Assembly (NCBI RefSeq): GCF_000619885.1
Contig: NZ_KK211041.1
Coordinates: 267,191 to 331,190 of the forward strand
From: Balneatrix alpica DSM 16621
GTDB taxonomy: Bacteria; Pseudomonadota; Gammaproteobacteria; Pseudomonadales; Balneatricaceae
DNA length: 64,000 bases
Reading direction: 5' to 3'
In this document: positions 48,141 to 57,014 of the stretch, piece after piece
Layout: each line of letters opens with the position of its first letter
Position numbering within the stretch: the stretch's first letter is position 1
Translations under genes and position numbers: made by a program
The notes under the pieces: generated by a model
Told to the model about the DNA's origin: nothing
The model's database searches: none
Seen by the model: the letters and a program-made list of their open reading frames with translations, nothing else

Positions 48141-48175
48141 CCGCACAGTACAGGTCAGGGCCTAATACTGTGCGG
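48141..48175. terminator. Hairpin between WYL regulator and dctP
   Basis: CCGCACAGTA (48141-48150) / TACTGTGCGG (48166-48175) is a perfect ten-base stem with a 15-base loop between convergent genes. There is no U-run, so termination is only plausible. Confidence 0.5.
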
Positions 48176-48204
48176 GGTGAGTCCACTATGGGTTGATGAG
48201 TGGG

Positions 48205-49218
48205 TTAGTGGCGGGCGCTGTCGATGGCAGCAAAGAGTTCAGCCACGAGTTCAGGGCCAATTTCCTGGGCTTGGGCTTCGATAGTGGCCTTAGCCTGGGC
48301 ACGCATCCGTTCCAGTTCTGCCGGGCTGACTTCATTAATCTGCATGCCTTGTGCTTTGAGGAAGTCCATCGCCGCCAAGCTCTGGGCACGACTGTCCTGA
48401 CGCTCATAGTCCCGGGCTGCCAGCGCGGCCTGTTGGATCAGCTGCTGTTCATCGGCGCTGAGCTTATCCCACCAGCTTTTACTCGCCAGCATAATCCAGG
48501 GGCTATAAACATGACGGGTGAGGCTCAAGTACTGCTGCACTTCATAGAACTTGCTGGATTGAATGGTGGTCACCGGGTTTTCCTGGCCATCCACGGTCTT
48601 GGTTTCCAGTGCGGTAAACAGCTCGGAGAAGGACATCGGCACCGCATTGGCACCCATCCGGTTAAAGAGGTCGAGGAATACCGGGTTCTGCATGACGCGC
48701 AGTTTGATGCCGTGCAGATCTTCCAGTTTTTCCACCGGACGCTTGCTGTTGGTCAGGTTACGAAAGCCGTTTTCCCAGTACACCAGACCCACCAGACCCT
48801 GTTCATCAAGCTTGGCCAACAAGGCTTGGCCAAAGGGGCCATCCAGCACCTGATCGGCTTCCTGTTCGTTATTAAACAAGAAGGGCAGATCCCACACGGC
48901 AAAGTCTTTGACGATACCGACCAGGGTGGCGGTGGAGCCTACCATCATTTCCTGGGCACCGCCGATCAAGGCATTTTGCATCTGCATATCACTGCCTAGG
49001 CTGGCACCGGCAAAGCCTTTGACCTTGAGTTTGCCGTCAGACAGGCGCTTGAGCTCCTCGGCAAAGTAGTTCACCGCGCGGCCTTGGTTACTGTCTTCAT
49101 TCAGGCCGTAGCCGAAGCGAATAATGCGGTTTTGTACCTCGGCGGCTTGCGCCAGGCTGGTTAGACCCAGGCTGGCCCCCAGGGCCAGAGCAGTCAGAGT
49201 TTTCACGAGTTTTTTCAT
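48205..49218 (-). CDS. dctP: TRAP transporter substrate-binding protein DctP
   Basis: A 337-residue periplasmic receptor of a tripartite ATP-independent transporter. The signal peptide ends LTSLAQAAE. RRL-like substrate arginine motifs of the DctP fold occur near residue 155-175 (HGIKLRVMQNPVFLDLFNRMGANAVPMSFSELFTALETKTVDGQENP). It is the last gene of the gntK-dctQ-dctM-dctP operon, 29 bases after dctM. By neighbourhood I infer D-gluconate or a related sugar acid as ligand. The arginine suits a carboxylate, but the sequence does not prove it. Confidence 0.9.
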   Translation of the reverse strand: MKKLVKTLTALALGASLGLTSLAQAAEVQNRIIRFGYGLNEDSNQGRAVNYFAEELKRLSDGKLKVKGFAGASLGSDMQMQNALIGGAQEMMVGSTATLVGIVKDFAVWDLPFLFNNEQEADQVLDGPFGQALLAKLDEQGLVGLVYWENGFRNLTNSKRPVEKLEDLHGIKLRVMQNPVFLDLFNRMGANAVPMSFSELFTALETKTVDGQENPVTTIQSSKFYEVQQYLSLTRHVYSPWIMLASKSWWDKLSADEQQLIQQAALAARDYERQDSRAQSLAAMDFLKAQGMQINEVSPAELERMRAQAKATIEAQAQEIGPELVAELFAAIDSARH

Positions 49219-49247
49219 TGTTGTTGTCCTTCAGTGATAGGCATGGG

Positions 49248-50525
49248 TTAGTTGAGCAGGCTGGCCGGCACAGTGATCAGTTGTGGGAACAGCACAAACA
49301 GGGCAATCAGGCCCAGGTACATGAGCAGGAAAGGCAGAATGCCCTTCACCAGGGTTTCCATCGGTTCGCGCGCAACACCGGAAACCACACTCAAGACGGT
49401 TCCAATTGGCGGGGTAATCAGGCCAACACAGCCGACCATGACAAACATCACGCCAAAGTAGATAGGGTCGATTCCGGCCTTGATGACGAGCGGCATCAGT
49501 ACGGGGCCAAGAATCAAAATGGTTGGAGTCAGGTCCATCACCATGCCGATCAGCAGCATGGCGATGACGATTGCCAGCATCAGGGTGCGGGGGCTGTCGA
49601 GTAAGGGGGAAAGCAGCTCAATCAGCTCCTGGGGCAGATCCGCCAGGGTAATCATATAAGAGGAAACGATGGCGGCTGCGCAGAGGAACATGACGATGCT
49701 GGTGGTGTAAGCCGCCTGGATAAACAGCGGCAACAGCTGTTTCAGGTTCAGTTCACGATAGACCAGGGTGCTGATCAACAAGGCATAGGCGGCGGCCACT
49801 ACAGCGGCTTCGGTTGGGGTAAAGATGCCCCCACGCAGGCCACCGATGATAATCACCGGCATCAGCAGGGCGAGCAGGCCATCCTTCACCGCCAGCCAGC
49901 GTTGCTGGCGGCTCTGTTTGGGCTGCAGTTGCAACTCAATGCCCCCCAGGCTCCAACGCCATGCCAATACCAAGCCGAACCCCATCAGGATGCCGGGAAC
50001 GATGCCGGCCATAAATAACTGGCTGATCGACAGGTTGGTGGTCACGCCAAAGATAATGAAGGGCATACTGGGGGGAATAACCGGTGCAATGATGCCACCG
50101 GCGGCAATGAGCCCACCACTGCGGCCAACGGGGTAACCATGATTACGCATCATCGGTAACAGCAGAGTAGCCAGGGCCGCGGTGTCGGCGATGGCGGAAC
50201 CAGACAGGCTGGCGAGGATGATGGCGGCAATGATGGCGACATACCCCAGACCGCCGTGGCGATGGCCGACGCAGCTGATCGCCAGGTTGATAATGCGGCG
50301 GGATAGACCGCCGGCGTTCATGATTTCGCCCGCCAGGATAAAGAAGGGGACGGCCATCAGGGGGAAACTATCGGCCCCGTTAAGCAGGTTTTGGGCGACC
50401 AATTGGGCATCGAAAAAGTCCAGATGCCACATCAGTACGACCCCCGCCAAGATCAGGGCAAAGGCAATGGGCATGCCGAGGCTCATCAAACCAAACAGGG
50501 AGCCGAGAAACAGCGCCAGTGTCAT
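49248..50525 (-). CDS. dctM: TRAP transporter large permease DctM
   Basis: The 425-residue large membrane subunit of the TRAP system, with about 12 hydrophobic segments. PFFILAGEIMNAGGLSRRII, SGSAIADTAALATLL and GGIIAPVIPPSMPFIIFGV are conserved in DctM. It drives substrate import with the sodium gradient. Its ATG overlaps the dctQ stop (ATGA), so the small and large subunits are coupled, as usual. Confidence 0.95.
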   Translation of the reverse strand: MTLALFLGSLFGLMSLGMPIAFALILAGVVLMWHLDFFDAQLVAQNLLNGADSFPLMAVPFFILAGEIMNAGGLSRRIINLAISCVGHRHGGLGYVAIIAAIILASLSGSAIADTAALATLLLPMMRNHGYPVGRSGGLIAAGGIIAPVIPPSMPFIIFGVTTNLSISQLFMAGIVPGILMGFGLVLAWRWSLGGIELQLQPKQSRQQRWLAVKDGLLALLMPVIIIGGLRGGIFTPTEAAVVAAAYALLISTLVYRELNLKQLLPLFIQAAYTTSIVMFLCAAAIVSSYMITLADLPQELIELLSPLLDSPRTLMLAIVIAMLLIGMVMDLTPTILILGPVLMPLVIKAGIDPIYFGVMFVMVGCVGLITPPIGTVLSVVSGVAREPMETLVKGILPFLLMYLGLIALFVLFPQLITVPASLLN

Positions 50526-51037
50526 GCCTGTTCCTCCTGCTGAAGACGGGGGGCACCGGCTAAGTACGCCTGGGGATCACCCCTGAGCAGTCGGTACAGA
50601 TTAAGCAGCAAGCAGCAGGCCATACCAAAGGCGGTGAATAAACCGGCGGCGGCCATCAGGGCGAGGGGGTATTGCATAACGGTAGAGCGGACGCGCCAAC
50701 CAATCTCAAATTGCACCCAGCTGCCCTGCCAGAGTAACCACAGGGCATAAAGCATCAGAGCATGGCTGATCAGCGCGCAGGCGAAACGCAAGGGGGCAGG
50801 CAGGCGCCGCTGCAGCAGGTCAAACCCCAGGTGGGCATGGCGGGCCATGGCTAATACGGCACCAATGAAAATCAGCCAGACAAAAAGTAAGCGGGCCAGT
50901 TCTTCGGAGACAGCCAGACCGGAGTTAAAGCCATAGCGCAAAATGACATTGCCGAGCACGGCAATAAACATCACCGCTAACGCGGCGGCCATCAGGTATT
51001 CCAGGGTGCGGGTGAGTAGGGTGTGCAATTTGATCAT
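50522..51037 (-). CDS. dctQ: TRAP transporter small permease DctQ
   Basis: The 171-residue small membrane subunit with four hydrophobic segments. EELARLLFVWLIFIGAVLAMARHAHLGFDLL is the DctQ signature. The ATG at 51037 has AGGATAAG upstream. The in-frame ATG at 51079, inside the gntK end, has no ribosome site. It stands 35 bases after gntK and overlaps dctM by four bases. Confidence 0.92.
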   Translation of the reverse strand: MIKLHTLLTRTLEYLMAAALAVMFIAVLGNVILRYGFNSGLAVSEELARLLFVWLIFIGAVLAMARHAHLGFDLLQRRLPAPLRFACALISHALMLYALWLLWQGSWVQFEIGWRVRSTVMQYPLALMAAAGLFTAFGMACCLLLNLYRLLRGDPQAYLAGAPRLQQEEQA

Positions 51038-51072
51038 CTTATTCTTATCCTCGTCGCGATCCTGAGCCTGCT

Positions 51073-51600
51073 TTAACATGCGCCGCTACGGGGCAGTTGC
51101 GGCAGGAGTTGGGCTAGCAGTTGTTCGGGGGTGTCACGCACATCCAGTTGCCATACCCGAGGTTCGTTATGGGGAATCTCTAAATCTGCAAATTGGCTGG
51201 CAAGCAGCGCAGGAGGCATAAAGTGCCCCTGACGTTGTAATAGGCGGGACTCAATGGTGCTGTAATCGCCGTGTAAATAGACAAAGCCCAGCCGGGGACA
51301 GTGGTGGCGTAGTTGCTCACGGTAGCGCAGCTTGAGGGCAGAGCAGCTGAGCACTGCGCCTTGCGGATGGGCCGCAAGTAACTGGCCTAAGCGCTCTAGC
51401 CAGCCCTGACGATCACTGTCCTGTAAAGGAATGCCTTGGCGCATTTTGTGCAGATTTGCCTCTGGATGATGTTCATCCCCTTCAATAAAGGGCAGGCCCA
51501 GTTGTTGTGCCAGGCGTTGTCCCATCAGGCTCTTGCCACTACCGCAGACTCCCATCACGACCAAATGACAAGGCTGTTCGGGGGGGATTGAAGCTGTCAT
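51073..51600 (-). CDS. gntK: Gluconokinase
   Basis: GntK, 175 residues, phosphorylates D-gluconate to 6-phosphogluconate, feeding the Entner-Doudoroff or pentose phosphate route. The P-loop GVCGSGKS is near residue 17-24, and PFIEGDEHHPEAN and DSDRQGWL are gluconokinase features. The start codon lies inside a perfect GntR-type operator (51599-51614). It heads an operon with a TRAP transporter, and gntR is divergent, 224 bases away. Confidence 0.95.
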   Translation of the reverse strand: MTASIPPEQPCHLVVMGVCGSGKSLMGQRLAQQLGLPFIEGDEHHPEANLHKMRQGIPLQDSDRQGWLERLGQLLAAHPQGAVLSCSALKLRYREQLRHHCPRLGFVYLHGDYSTIESRLLQRQGHFMPPALLASQFADLEIPHNEPRVWQLDVRDTPEQLLAQLLPQLPRSGAC

Positions 51601-51614
51601 GTTAGCGCTAACAT
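51599..51614. promoter_or_regulatory. GntR operator O1 (covers gntK start)
   Basis: ATGTTAGCGCTAACAT is a perfect 16-base palindrome matching the GntR consensus ATGTTA-N4-TAACAT. Its first two bases (51599-51600) belong to the gntK start codon, so bound GntR should block gntK expression. Confidence 0.85.
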
Positions 51615-51734
51615 CCTTCTTGCTAAAAAAACGCCGGGCTAACAGATCACTCAGACTGGCTTTAGCCAGAGGGTTGCACCTGTTAGGGTGGCGTGATGAT
51701 CATCCTGCTGCGCAAGATGACTAGGCTGGAGATA

Positions 51735-51750
51735 ATGTTAGCGGTAACAT
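51735..51750. promoter_or_regulatory. GntR operator O2 (before gntR)
   Basis: ATGTTAGCGGTAACAT has perfect half sites ATGTTA and TAACAT with a GCGG centre. Its centre is 136 bases from O1 and about 83 bases before the gntR ATG, suitable for autoregulation and a repression loop. Confidence 0.85.
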
Positions 51751-51824
51751 TGGCGCTGTCAAGTGTGAAAATTCCTTAGTCAGCCAGCAAAACAGCCAAC
51801 AAGAACAACCGTCAAGGATGTGCG

Positions 51825-52847
51825 ATGAAGATCCCAGCCAGGGCCAAACGCAGTGCGGCCGGTAAAGTCACCCTGAATGAGGTGGCGGAAAAAGTAGGGG
51901 TAAGCGCGATTACCATCTCCCGGGCGTTGCGCACCCCGGAGAAAGTCTCCGCAACGTTGCGTCAGCGAATTGAGGAAGTGGTCGAGGAATTGGGCTATCG
52001 CCCCAATCAGGCCGCCCGCGCATTAGCATCGGCCCGTTCCAATACGGTTGTGGTATTGGTGCCATCGCTGGCGAACGAGGTATTTGTGGATACCCTGGCG
52101 GGGATCTATGACGTGCTGCACCCCCAGGGTTATCAGGTACTGATCGGTAATACCCGCTACTCCAGTGAGGAAGAAGCCAAGTTGCTGCGTGCTTATCTGG
52201 CCCATAATCCGGATGGCATCCTGATGACGGGCTTTGAACACACGGCGGAGGTGGAGGCACAACTGGCCGGCAGTGGTTGCCCGGTGGTGCATATGATGGA
52301 ACTTGATCCACAACGCCCCTGCGTGGGTTTTTCCCAATTGGATTGCGGCAGAGCCATGACGGAGTATTTGCTGGCGCAAGGCTACCGCCGCATTGGTTTT
52401 ATTGCTGCTCAGTTAGATGCCCGTACCCTGAAAAGACGGGAAGGCTATCGGCAGGTACTGCAGGAGCAGGGATGTTATCGGGCAGAGCAGGAAATCAGTG
52501 TGGCGGATGCCTCCTCGGTGGGGTTAGGGGCGCGCCTGGCCCAGCAACTACTGCAACAGGCTCCGCAGTTGGATGCGCTGTTTTGCTGTAACGATGACTT
52601 GGCCCAGGGAGCCTTGTTCTTTTGCCAACGTCAGGGGATTGCCGTGCCTGAGCAGTTGGCTATCGCGGGTTTTAACGACTTGGCTGCATCGGCCTGGACA
52701 GTACCCTCCATCACCAGTATTGCCACGCCACGTTATGAAATCGGCAAGCAGTCCGCTCAGCTTTTACTGCAGCTGTTGGTTGGGCAGGGGGAGGCGCAGC
52801 GGGTGCGGGATCTGGGCTTTGAGTTAGTGGTACGGGAGAGTACCTGA
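51825..52847 (+). CDS. gntR: LacI-family gluconate regulator GntR
   Basis: A 340-residue LacI-family repressor. The HTH is VTLNEVAEKVGVSAITISRALRTPEKVS (about residues 15-42), with the hinge helix YRPNQAARALAS near 62. The periplasmic-binding-protein-like effector domain follows. It matches GntR in the HTH and is divergent from gntK, with two consensus GntR operators between them. It is expected to repress the gntK-TRAP operon and itself until gluconate appears. A terminator-like hairpin follows the stop. Confidence 0.92.
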   Translation: MKIPARAKRSAAGKVTLNEVAEKVGVSAITISRALRTPEKVSATLRQRIEEVVEELGYRPNQAARALASARSNTVVVLVPSLANEVFVDTLAGIYDVLHPQGYQVLIGNTRYSSEEEAKLLRAYLAHNPDGILMTGFEHTAEVEAQLAGSGCPVVHMMELDPQRPCVGFSQLDCGRAMTEYLLAQGYRRIGFIAAQLDARTLKRREGYRQVLQEQGCYRAEQEISVADASSVGLGARLAQQLLQQAPQLDALFCCNDDLAQGALFFCQRQGIAVPEQLAIAGFNDLAASAWTVPSITSIATPRYEIGKQSAQLLLQLLVGQGEAQRVRDLGFELVVREST

Positions 52848-52851
52848 CAGC

Positions 52852-52878
52852 CCTGCCTACTCTGGCAGGATAGGCAGG
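52852..52878. terminator. Terminator between gntR and the HD-GYP gene
   Basis: CCTGCCTA (52852-52859) / TAGGCAGG (52871-52878) is a perfect eight-base stem between convergent genes, with CACTTTTT a little downstream on the plus strand. Confidence 0.68.
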
Positions 52879-52879
52879 A

Positions 52880-54280
52880 CTAGGCACTTTTTGCTTGGGT
52901 GGCCTGGGGCTCCATTTGAGCATACAGGGCGCTGAGCTGAGTTTTCAGGGGTTCAGGGGCTTCTTGCTCAACGATATGCAGTACCCGTTTTTGTTCGCGA
53001 AAACGCCAGAGTAACTCGTCATACATCAGAATGATTTCTTCCATCTCCGCATAGGAGCTATCAAGTTTGTTTTGATAGACGTGGGCGATCCAGCGTTGAA
53101 TGCCATCGGTCAGAATGCCCGAACGGGAGACCAAGGCATCCAACGCTTGAGTGATAGCCTGCAAACTGCGTAAGTAGCGGTGCTTGGAAGGCTCTTTGGG
53201 GAGGAGTTCCAAGAGTTTGATGGTTTGTTCGGCATAGCTGTTTAACTGTTTGGCGGTTTTAACCAGTTTAGGTAGCGCCGCCAGTAAATCTTCATCGTTG
53301 CCAAATAGACGGCTGGGGCGAATACCCGCCAGTTTGATCAGGCTGCGGCTGGCTTCATAAACCTCCGGCTGAAACCAAAAGTCGTTGATTTGTAATACCG
53401 GCAGTAACATCAAAAAATCATGCTGGGCATGCCCCTTACTAAAGCGCAGAGCATAGAGAGTATCGGCGATGGCGATGACCTGACTGGCGGTGCTGATTTC
53501 CTCTTTAAAGCGGGCACTGGGGTAGCCTGAACCATCACAACGCTCATGGTGTTCCAACACAGCACTGATCACCGTTTTGGGTACTTCTTTGATGGTCTCC
53601 AGAAACATTTTGCCAATCAGCACATGGCTTTGAATGGCGCGCCATTCTTCCGGGCTAAGTTCCCGTTCTTTATTGAGAATTTCCGGCCGCAGATGCAGCA
53701 TGCCAATGTCATGTACCAGTCCCGCGAGGAATATTTCCCGTGGAATCACATCAGGCCGTTGTAGCCGGCTGGCAATAGCAAAGCCAAACCAGGCACAGAA
53801 CAGCGCTTTGCGATACTGATCAGGCAGGCGGGCACGTAATACCGTCAGCTTTTGCACCACCAGTGGCAGGCGCATCACCCAGTCGCGGGCCTCAAGCAGG
53901 CTGGCTTCAGTTAAATGCTGGCTTAAGGCCAATAAGTCAGCGGAATGTTTGAACTGCTGGTTGAGGTCTGCCCAGAGCTGCTCACGAGTCAGGCTATGGG
54001 CCAGGGTGACGCTTTGTTCCAGCGGCTGTTTAAGCTTGTGACGGATTAAACGCTCGGCAGTTTTGCTGTTAATGGCCATGCCTTTTTTAGCCAGCAGCAC
54101 CCCTTGCTCGTTATACAAGTCATCGGATGCCAGCACCGTATTGTGGTTATTAACCTCAGCCAGGTGCTCGACATAAACATCAACTTTGGTGGTTTCGTAT
54201 TCCAGTAAAGGCATGGGAGGTGAATCAGTTGTGGAAGCTGTAACCCACTTCGGGGACAGCACCACACCCGAAGCATCCAT
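52880..54280 (-). CDS. HD-GYP c-di-GMP phosphodiesterase
   Basis: A 466-residue cytoplasmic protein. HD is H190-D191 (GLVHDIGMLHL), and the HD-GYP signature is near 244-254 (HHERCDGSGYP). These metal-binding elements predict hydrolysis of c-di-GMP to GMP. The region before residue 150 is helical with no recognisable sensor, and the C-terminal part is a long helical tail. Two starts are possible: ATG 54280, used here, and ATG 54214. Neither has a clear ribosome site. It lies 46 bases after the norD stop on the same strand without a strong terminator between, so it may be read from the norEFQD promoter. Confidence 0.85.
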   Translation of the reverse strand: MDASGVVLSPKWVTASTTDSPPMPLLEYETTKVDVYVEHLAEVNNHNTVLASDDLYNEQGVLLAKKGMAINSKTAERLIRHKLKQPLEQSVTLAHSLTREQLWADLNQQFKHSADLLALSQHLTEASLLEARDWVMRLPLVVQKLTVLRARLPDQYRKALFCAWFGFAIASRLQRPDVIPREIFLAGLVHDIGMLHLRPEILNKERELSPEEWRAIQSHVLIGKMFLETIKEVPKTVISAVLEHHERCDGSGYPSARFKEEISTASQVIAIADTLYALRFSKGHAQHDFLMLLPVLQINDFWFQPEVYEASRSLIKLAGIRPSRLFGNDEDLLAALPKLVKTAKQLNSYAEQTIKLLELLPKEPSKHRYLRSLQAITQALDALVSRSGILTDGIQRWIAHVYQNKLDSSYAEMEEIILMYDELLWRFREQKRVLHIVEQEAPEPLKTQLSALYAQMEPQATQAKSA

Positions 54281-54326
54281 TCAAGTTAGGCTTATGGGTG
54301 TGGCTGAGGGGGTTATCAAGCCCTGG

Positions 54327-56177
54327 CTACTGACCAAGGCTGGCGGTGAGGCGTGCGTAGAGTTTGGGGAGGGCTCGGGGTAATTGGGCCGGGCGGCGCA
54401 CATGGGCATAGTGACCCTGGCCGAATAAGTAGGGCAAATAATCTTCGGCACGATCATCGATGGTCAGGCAGAAGGGAATCAGCCCTGCCTGGCGGGCTTC
54501 CCGTATCGCCATCCGGGTGTCTTCAATGCCATAGCGCCCTTCATAGTGGTCAAGATCATTGGGCTTGCCATCGGTCAGGATCAACAGCAGCCGATGCTGC
54601 GCATCCTGCTCCAGCAGCAGTTGGCTGGACTGGCGAATCGCTGCTCCCATGCGGGTGTAGTAGCCGGGTTCAATCGCCTGGATGCGGCCGCGGATTTGGG
54701 CGTTATAGGGTTCGTGAAAATGTTTCAGGCAGCTAAAGCGTACCTGTTCGCGGGTGCGCGAGGAAAAACCATAGAGGGCAAAGGCATCGCCGCTGCGATT
54801 CAGGCTTTCACTAAACAGCAACAATCCATCGCGGATCAGGTCGATGATGCGGCTTTCCTTGCCGACCCAGGCATCGGTGGAGAGGGATAGATCGGCCAAC
54901 AATAAGCAGGCCAGATCCCGCTCTTGCTTATGCAGTTGGCGATAGAGCTTGGGACTGGGCTGGCTGTGGCCAGTGCCAAGTTGACCACGGAAGTTAAGGT
55001 AGGCTTCCAGGTCAATCTCACTGCCATCTTCTTGCTGACGGAGCCACTGGCGACGGTTTTGCAATGCCTCAAACTGGCGGCGCAGACGCTTGGCCAGAAC
55101 CTGCAAGTGTGATGGCAGGGGCTGGGCTGGGCAGTTAAGAGGAGCGAGGGTGTGGAGTAAACACTGATTGGGCAGCAGGCGTTGTTGGCGATAGTCCCAC
55201 TCCGGCAGGCTGATAGGGCCCGCCAGGGGGCGGGCATCCACTGCGGCAGCGGGCAGGTCGAGGTCAAAGCGAATGCGGGAGGCGAGGCTGTCCTGGTCGC
55301 GGGCGATGCTGAGGCGTTCACTGTCGTCAGCATTCTGCTCGGCCTGGCTGAGGTCATCGTCCTCTTCGCAGCGGCGGTCCAGCTTGATGAAGTCGGCCAG
55401 GGTAAAGAGGCTGGTTTCATGGCGCAGGGCCAAGAGCCCGCCTTCATCCTTGGGCATCTCTGTGCGTTCGGCCTGACGCTTTTGCGCCCGGCTGTCCTGC
55501 TGAGGGCCACCCGCAGGAGTCTGGCCGCCGTCCTGCACGGCATCGGCCTGACTGGTGTCCAGGGCACTGAGGGGGGGGACAGGATGTAACCAGAGTGCAA
55601 CGGGCTGGGGCTGGTAGCGGCAGTGGGGCAATTGGCTGACGGAACCGGGCTGGGTCAGCGCTTGGCGGAGCAGGCGTTCTTGCTCGGCCTCCGGGCTTGG
55701 CAGGGTGGCAGGAGCTGGACGTTGGGCGAGATGGGCCTGCACCAATTGAGCGTAGCTGTGGACTAGGCCGGGAAAGTGCACCAGCACCCAGTTGACCTGG
55801 GCCTGACTGCGTTGATACCAGTGACCAGGCAAGGCGGGGGCACAGGCCAGGGCGGCTAACCAAAAATACAGTTGGCGGTTGAGATCAGCCTCGGCAAAGA
55901 GGGCCAGTTGGGCGGGCAGATGCAGGGTATTGCCGTCGCGCCAGGCCAGTTCTACCCGGGTGTGGCTGCCCGCCAGCCGTTGCAGCCAGTTACGCCTTTG
56001 CTGATAACGGGTTGGGGTGGCGGCACTGAGGCTGAGGCCTGCATCGCCCCCCAGAGCGCGAAAGTAGATGCCCAGGACTTTACGCATCTGTTCCAGACTG
56101 ACCTGGGCCTGGCTATGACGGTTATCCGCCAGGCGGGTAATCCACTTGTCCCAGTATTGGCCAACCGCTTCTTCCAT
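54327..56177 (-). CDS. norD: Nitric oxide reductase maturation protein NorD
   Basis: NorD, 616 residues, a cytoplasmic protein of the CbbO/NorD family that works with NorQ to activate NorCB. The C-terminal von Willebrand A domain holds the MIDAS motif DLSLSTDAW near residue 428 and LILTDGKPND near 530. The middle region is acidic and of low complexity. The ATG at 56177 has AAGGA eight bases upstream; the GTG one codon earlier is less likely. It is the last nor gene, 17 bases after norQ. Confidence 0.92.
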   Translation of the reverse strand: MEEAVGQYWDKWITRLADNRHSQAQVSLEQMRKVLGIYFRALGGDAGLSLSAATPTRYQQRRNWLQRLAGSHTRVELAWRDGNTLHLPAQLALFAEADLNRQLYFWLAALACAPALPGHWYQRSQAQVNWVLVHFPGLVHSYAQLVQAHLAQRPAPATLPSPEAEQERLLRQALTQPGSVSQLPHCRYQPQPVALWLHPVPPLSALDTSQADAVQDGGQTPAGGPQQDSRAQKRQAERTEMPKDEGGLLALRHETSLFTLADFIKLDRRCEEDDDLSQAEQNADDSERLSIARDQDSLASRIRFDLDLPAAAVDARPLAGPISLPEWDYRQQRLLPNQCLLHTLAPLNCPAQPLPSHLQVLAKRLRRQFEALQNRRQWLRQQEDGSEIDLEAYLNFRGQLGTGHSQPSPKLYRQLHKQERDLACLLLADLSLSTDAWVGKESRIIDLIRDGLLLFSESLNRSGDAFALYGFSSRTREQVRFSCLKHFHEPYNAQIRGRIQAIEPGYYTRMGAAIRQSSQLLLEQDAQHRLLLILTDGKPNDLDHYEGRYGIEDTRMAIREARQAGLIPFCLTIDDRAEDYLPYLFGQGHYAHVRRPAQLPRALPKLYARLTASLGQ

Positions 56178-56194
56178 CACATTTTCCTTACAGG

Positions 56195-56995
56195 CTAGAG
56201 ATCCAGATTGGCCGCCACCACTGCCCGCAGGGCGGCCAGGGTGTCTTGATCATCCGATAAGGGTTCGATCAGGGCAGCTTGGCAGGCGGTCAGGGGGGCG
56301 ATACCGGAACGAATCAGGCTGGCGGCGTAAATTAGCAGGCGGGTGCTGGCGGCTTCTTCCAGGTCAACATCCTGTAATTTGCGTAGCCCCTGGGCGATGC
56401 GTACCAGGGGGCGGCAACGCTGTGGGTCCAGCCCTGACTCCTGGGCGACTACGGCGATTTCCTGTTCGAGGGGGAGATAGTCGAAGCTGATGGCGATAAA
56501 GCGTTGGCGGGTACTGGGTTTGAGTCCTTTCATCAGTGACTGGTAGCCGGGGTTGTAGCTCATTACCAGCATAAAGTTTGCGGGGGCCTGCAGCAGCTCA
56601 CCGGTGCGGTCAAGCGGCAACAGGCGGCGGTCATCGGTCAGGGGGTGAATGACCACGGTGGTGTCCTTGCGTGCTTCCACCACTTCATCGAGGTAGCAAA
56701 TACCCCCCTGGCGTACTGCACGGGTGAGGGGGCCATCCTGCCAAAGCGTATCACCCTGGCCGATCAGATGGCGGCCAACCAGGTCGGCTGCGGTCAGGTC
56801 ATCATGGCAGGCTACCGTGTGCAGGGGCAGAGCCAGGCGGGCGGCCATATGGCAGATAAAGCGGGTTTTGCCACAGCCAGTCGGCCCCTTGAGCAGTACC
56901 GGCAGACGTTGTCGGTAAGCGTGTTCGAAGAGGGCGATTTCTTCCCCCTGGGGTTGATAGAAGGGCAAGTCAGTAAGTTGAGGGGCAGTGTGCAT
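56195..56995 (-). CDS. norQ: Nitric oxide reductase activation ATPase NorQ
   Basis: NorQ (NirQ/CbbQ type), 266 residues, an AAA+ MoxR-family ATPase that forms a complex with NorD to insert the non-haem iron of NorB. Walker A is GPTGCGKT at residues 37-44, ICYLDEVVEARKD near 98 is Walker B, and the arginine-finger segment LKPSTRQRFIAISFDYLP is near 158. NorF lies 19 bases upstream and norD 17 bases downstream on the same strand. Confidence 0.95.
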   Translation of the reverse strand: MHTAPQLTDLPFYQPQGEEIALFEHAYRQRLPVLLKGPTGCGKTRFICHMAARLALPLHTVACHDDLTAADLVGRHLIGQGDTLWQDGPLTRAVRQGGICYLDEVVEARKDTTVVIHPLTDDRRLLPLDRTGELLQAPANFMLVMSYNPGYQSLMKGLKPSTRQRFIAISFDYLPLEQEIAVVAQESGLDPQRCRPLVRIAQGLRKLQDVDLEEAASTRLLIYAASLIRSGIAPLTACQAALIEPLSDDQDTLAALRAVVAANLDL

Positions 56996-57014
56996 GAAGG
57001 GCTCCTAAGCAGGA

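Noticed and set aside
54836-55600. A 254-codon open frame on the minus strand inside norD
   Set aside because: It is a different frame of norD on the same strand, with a Pro/Ser/Arg-rich composition and no ribosome site.
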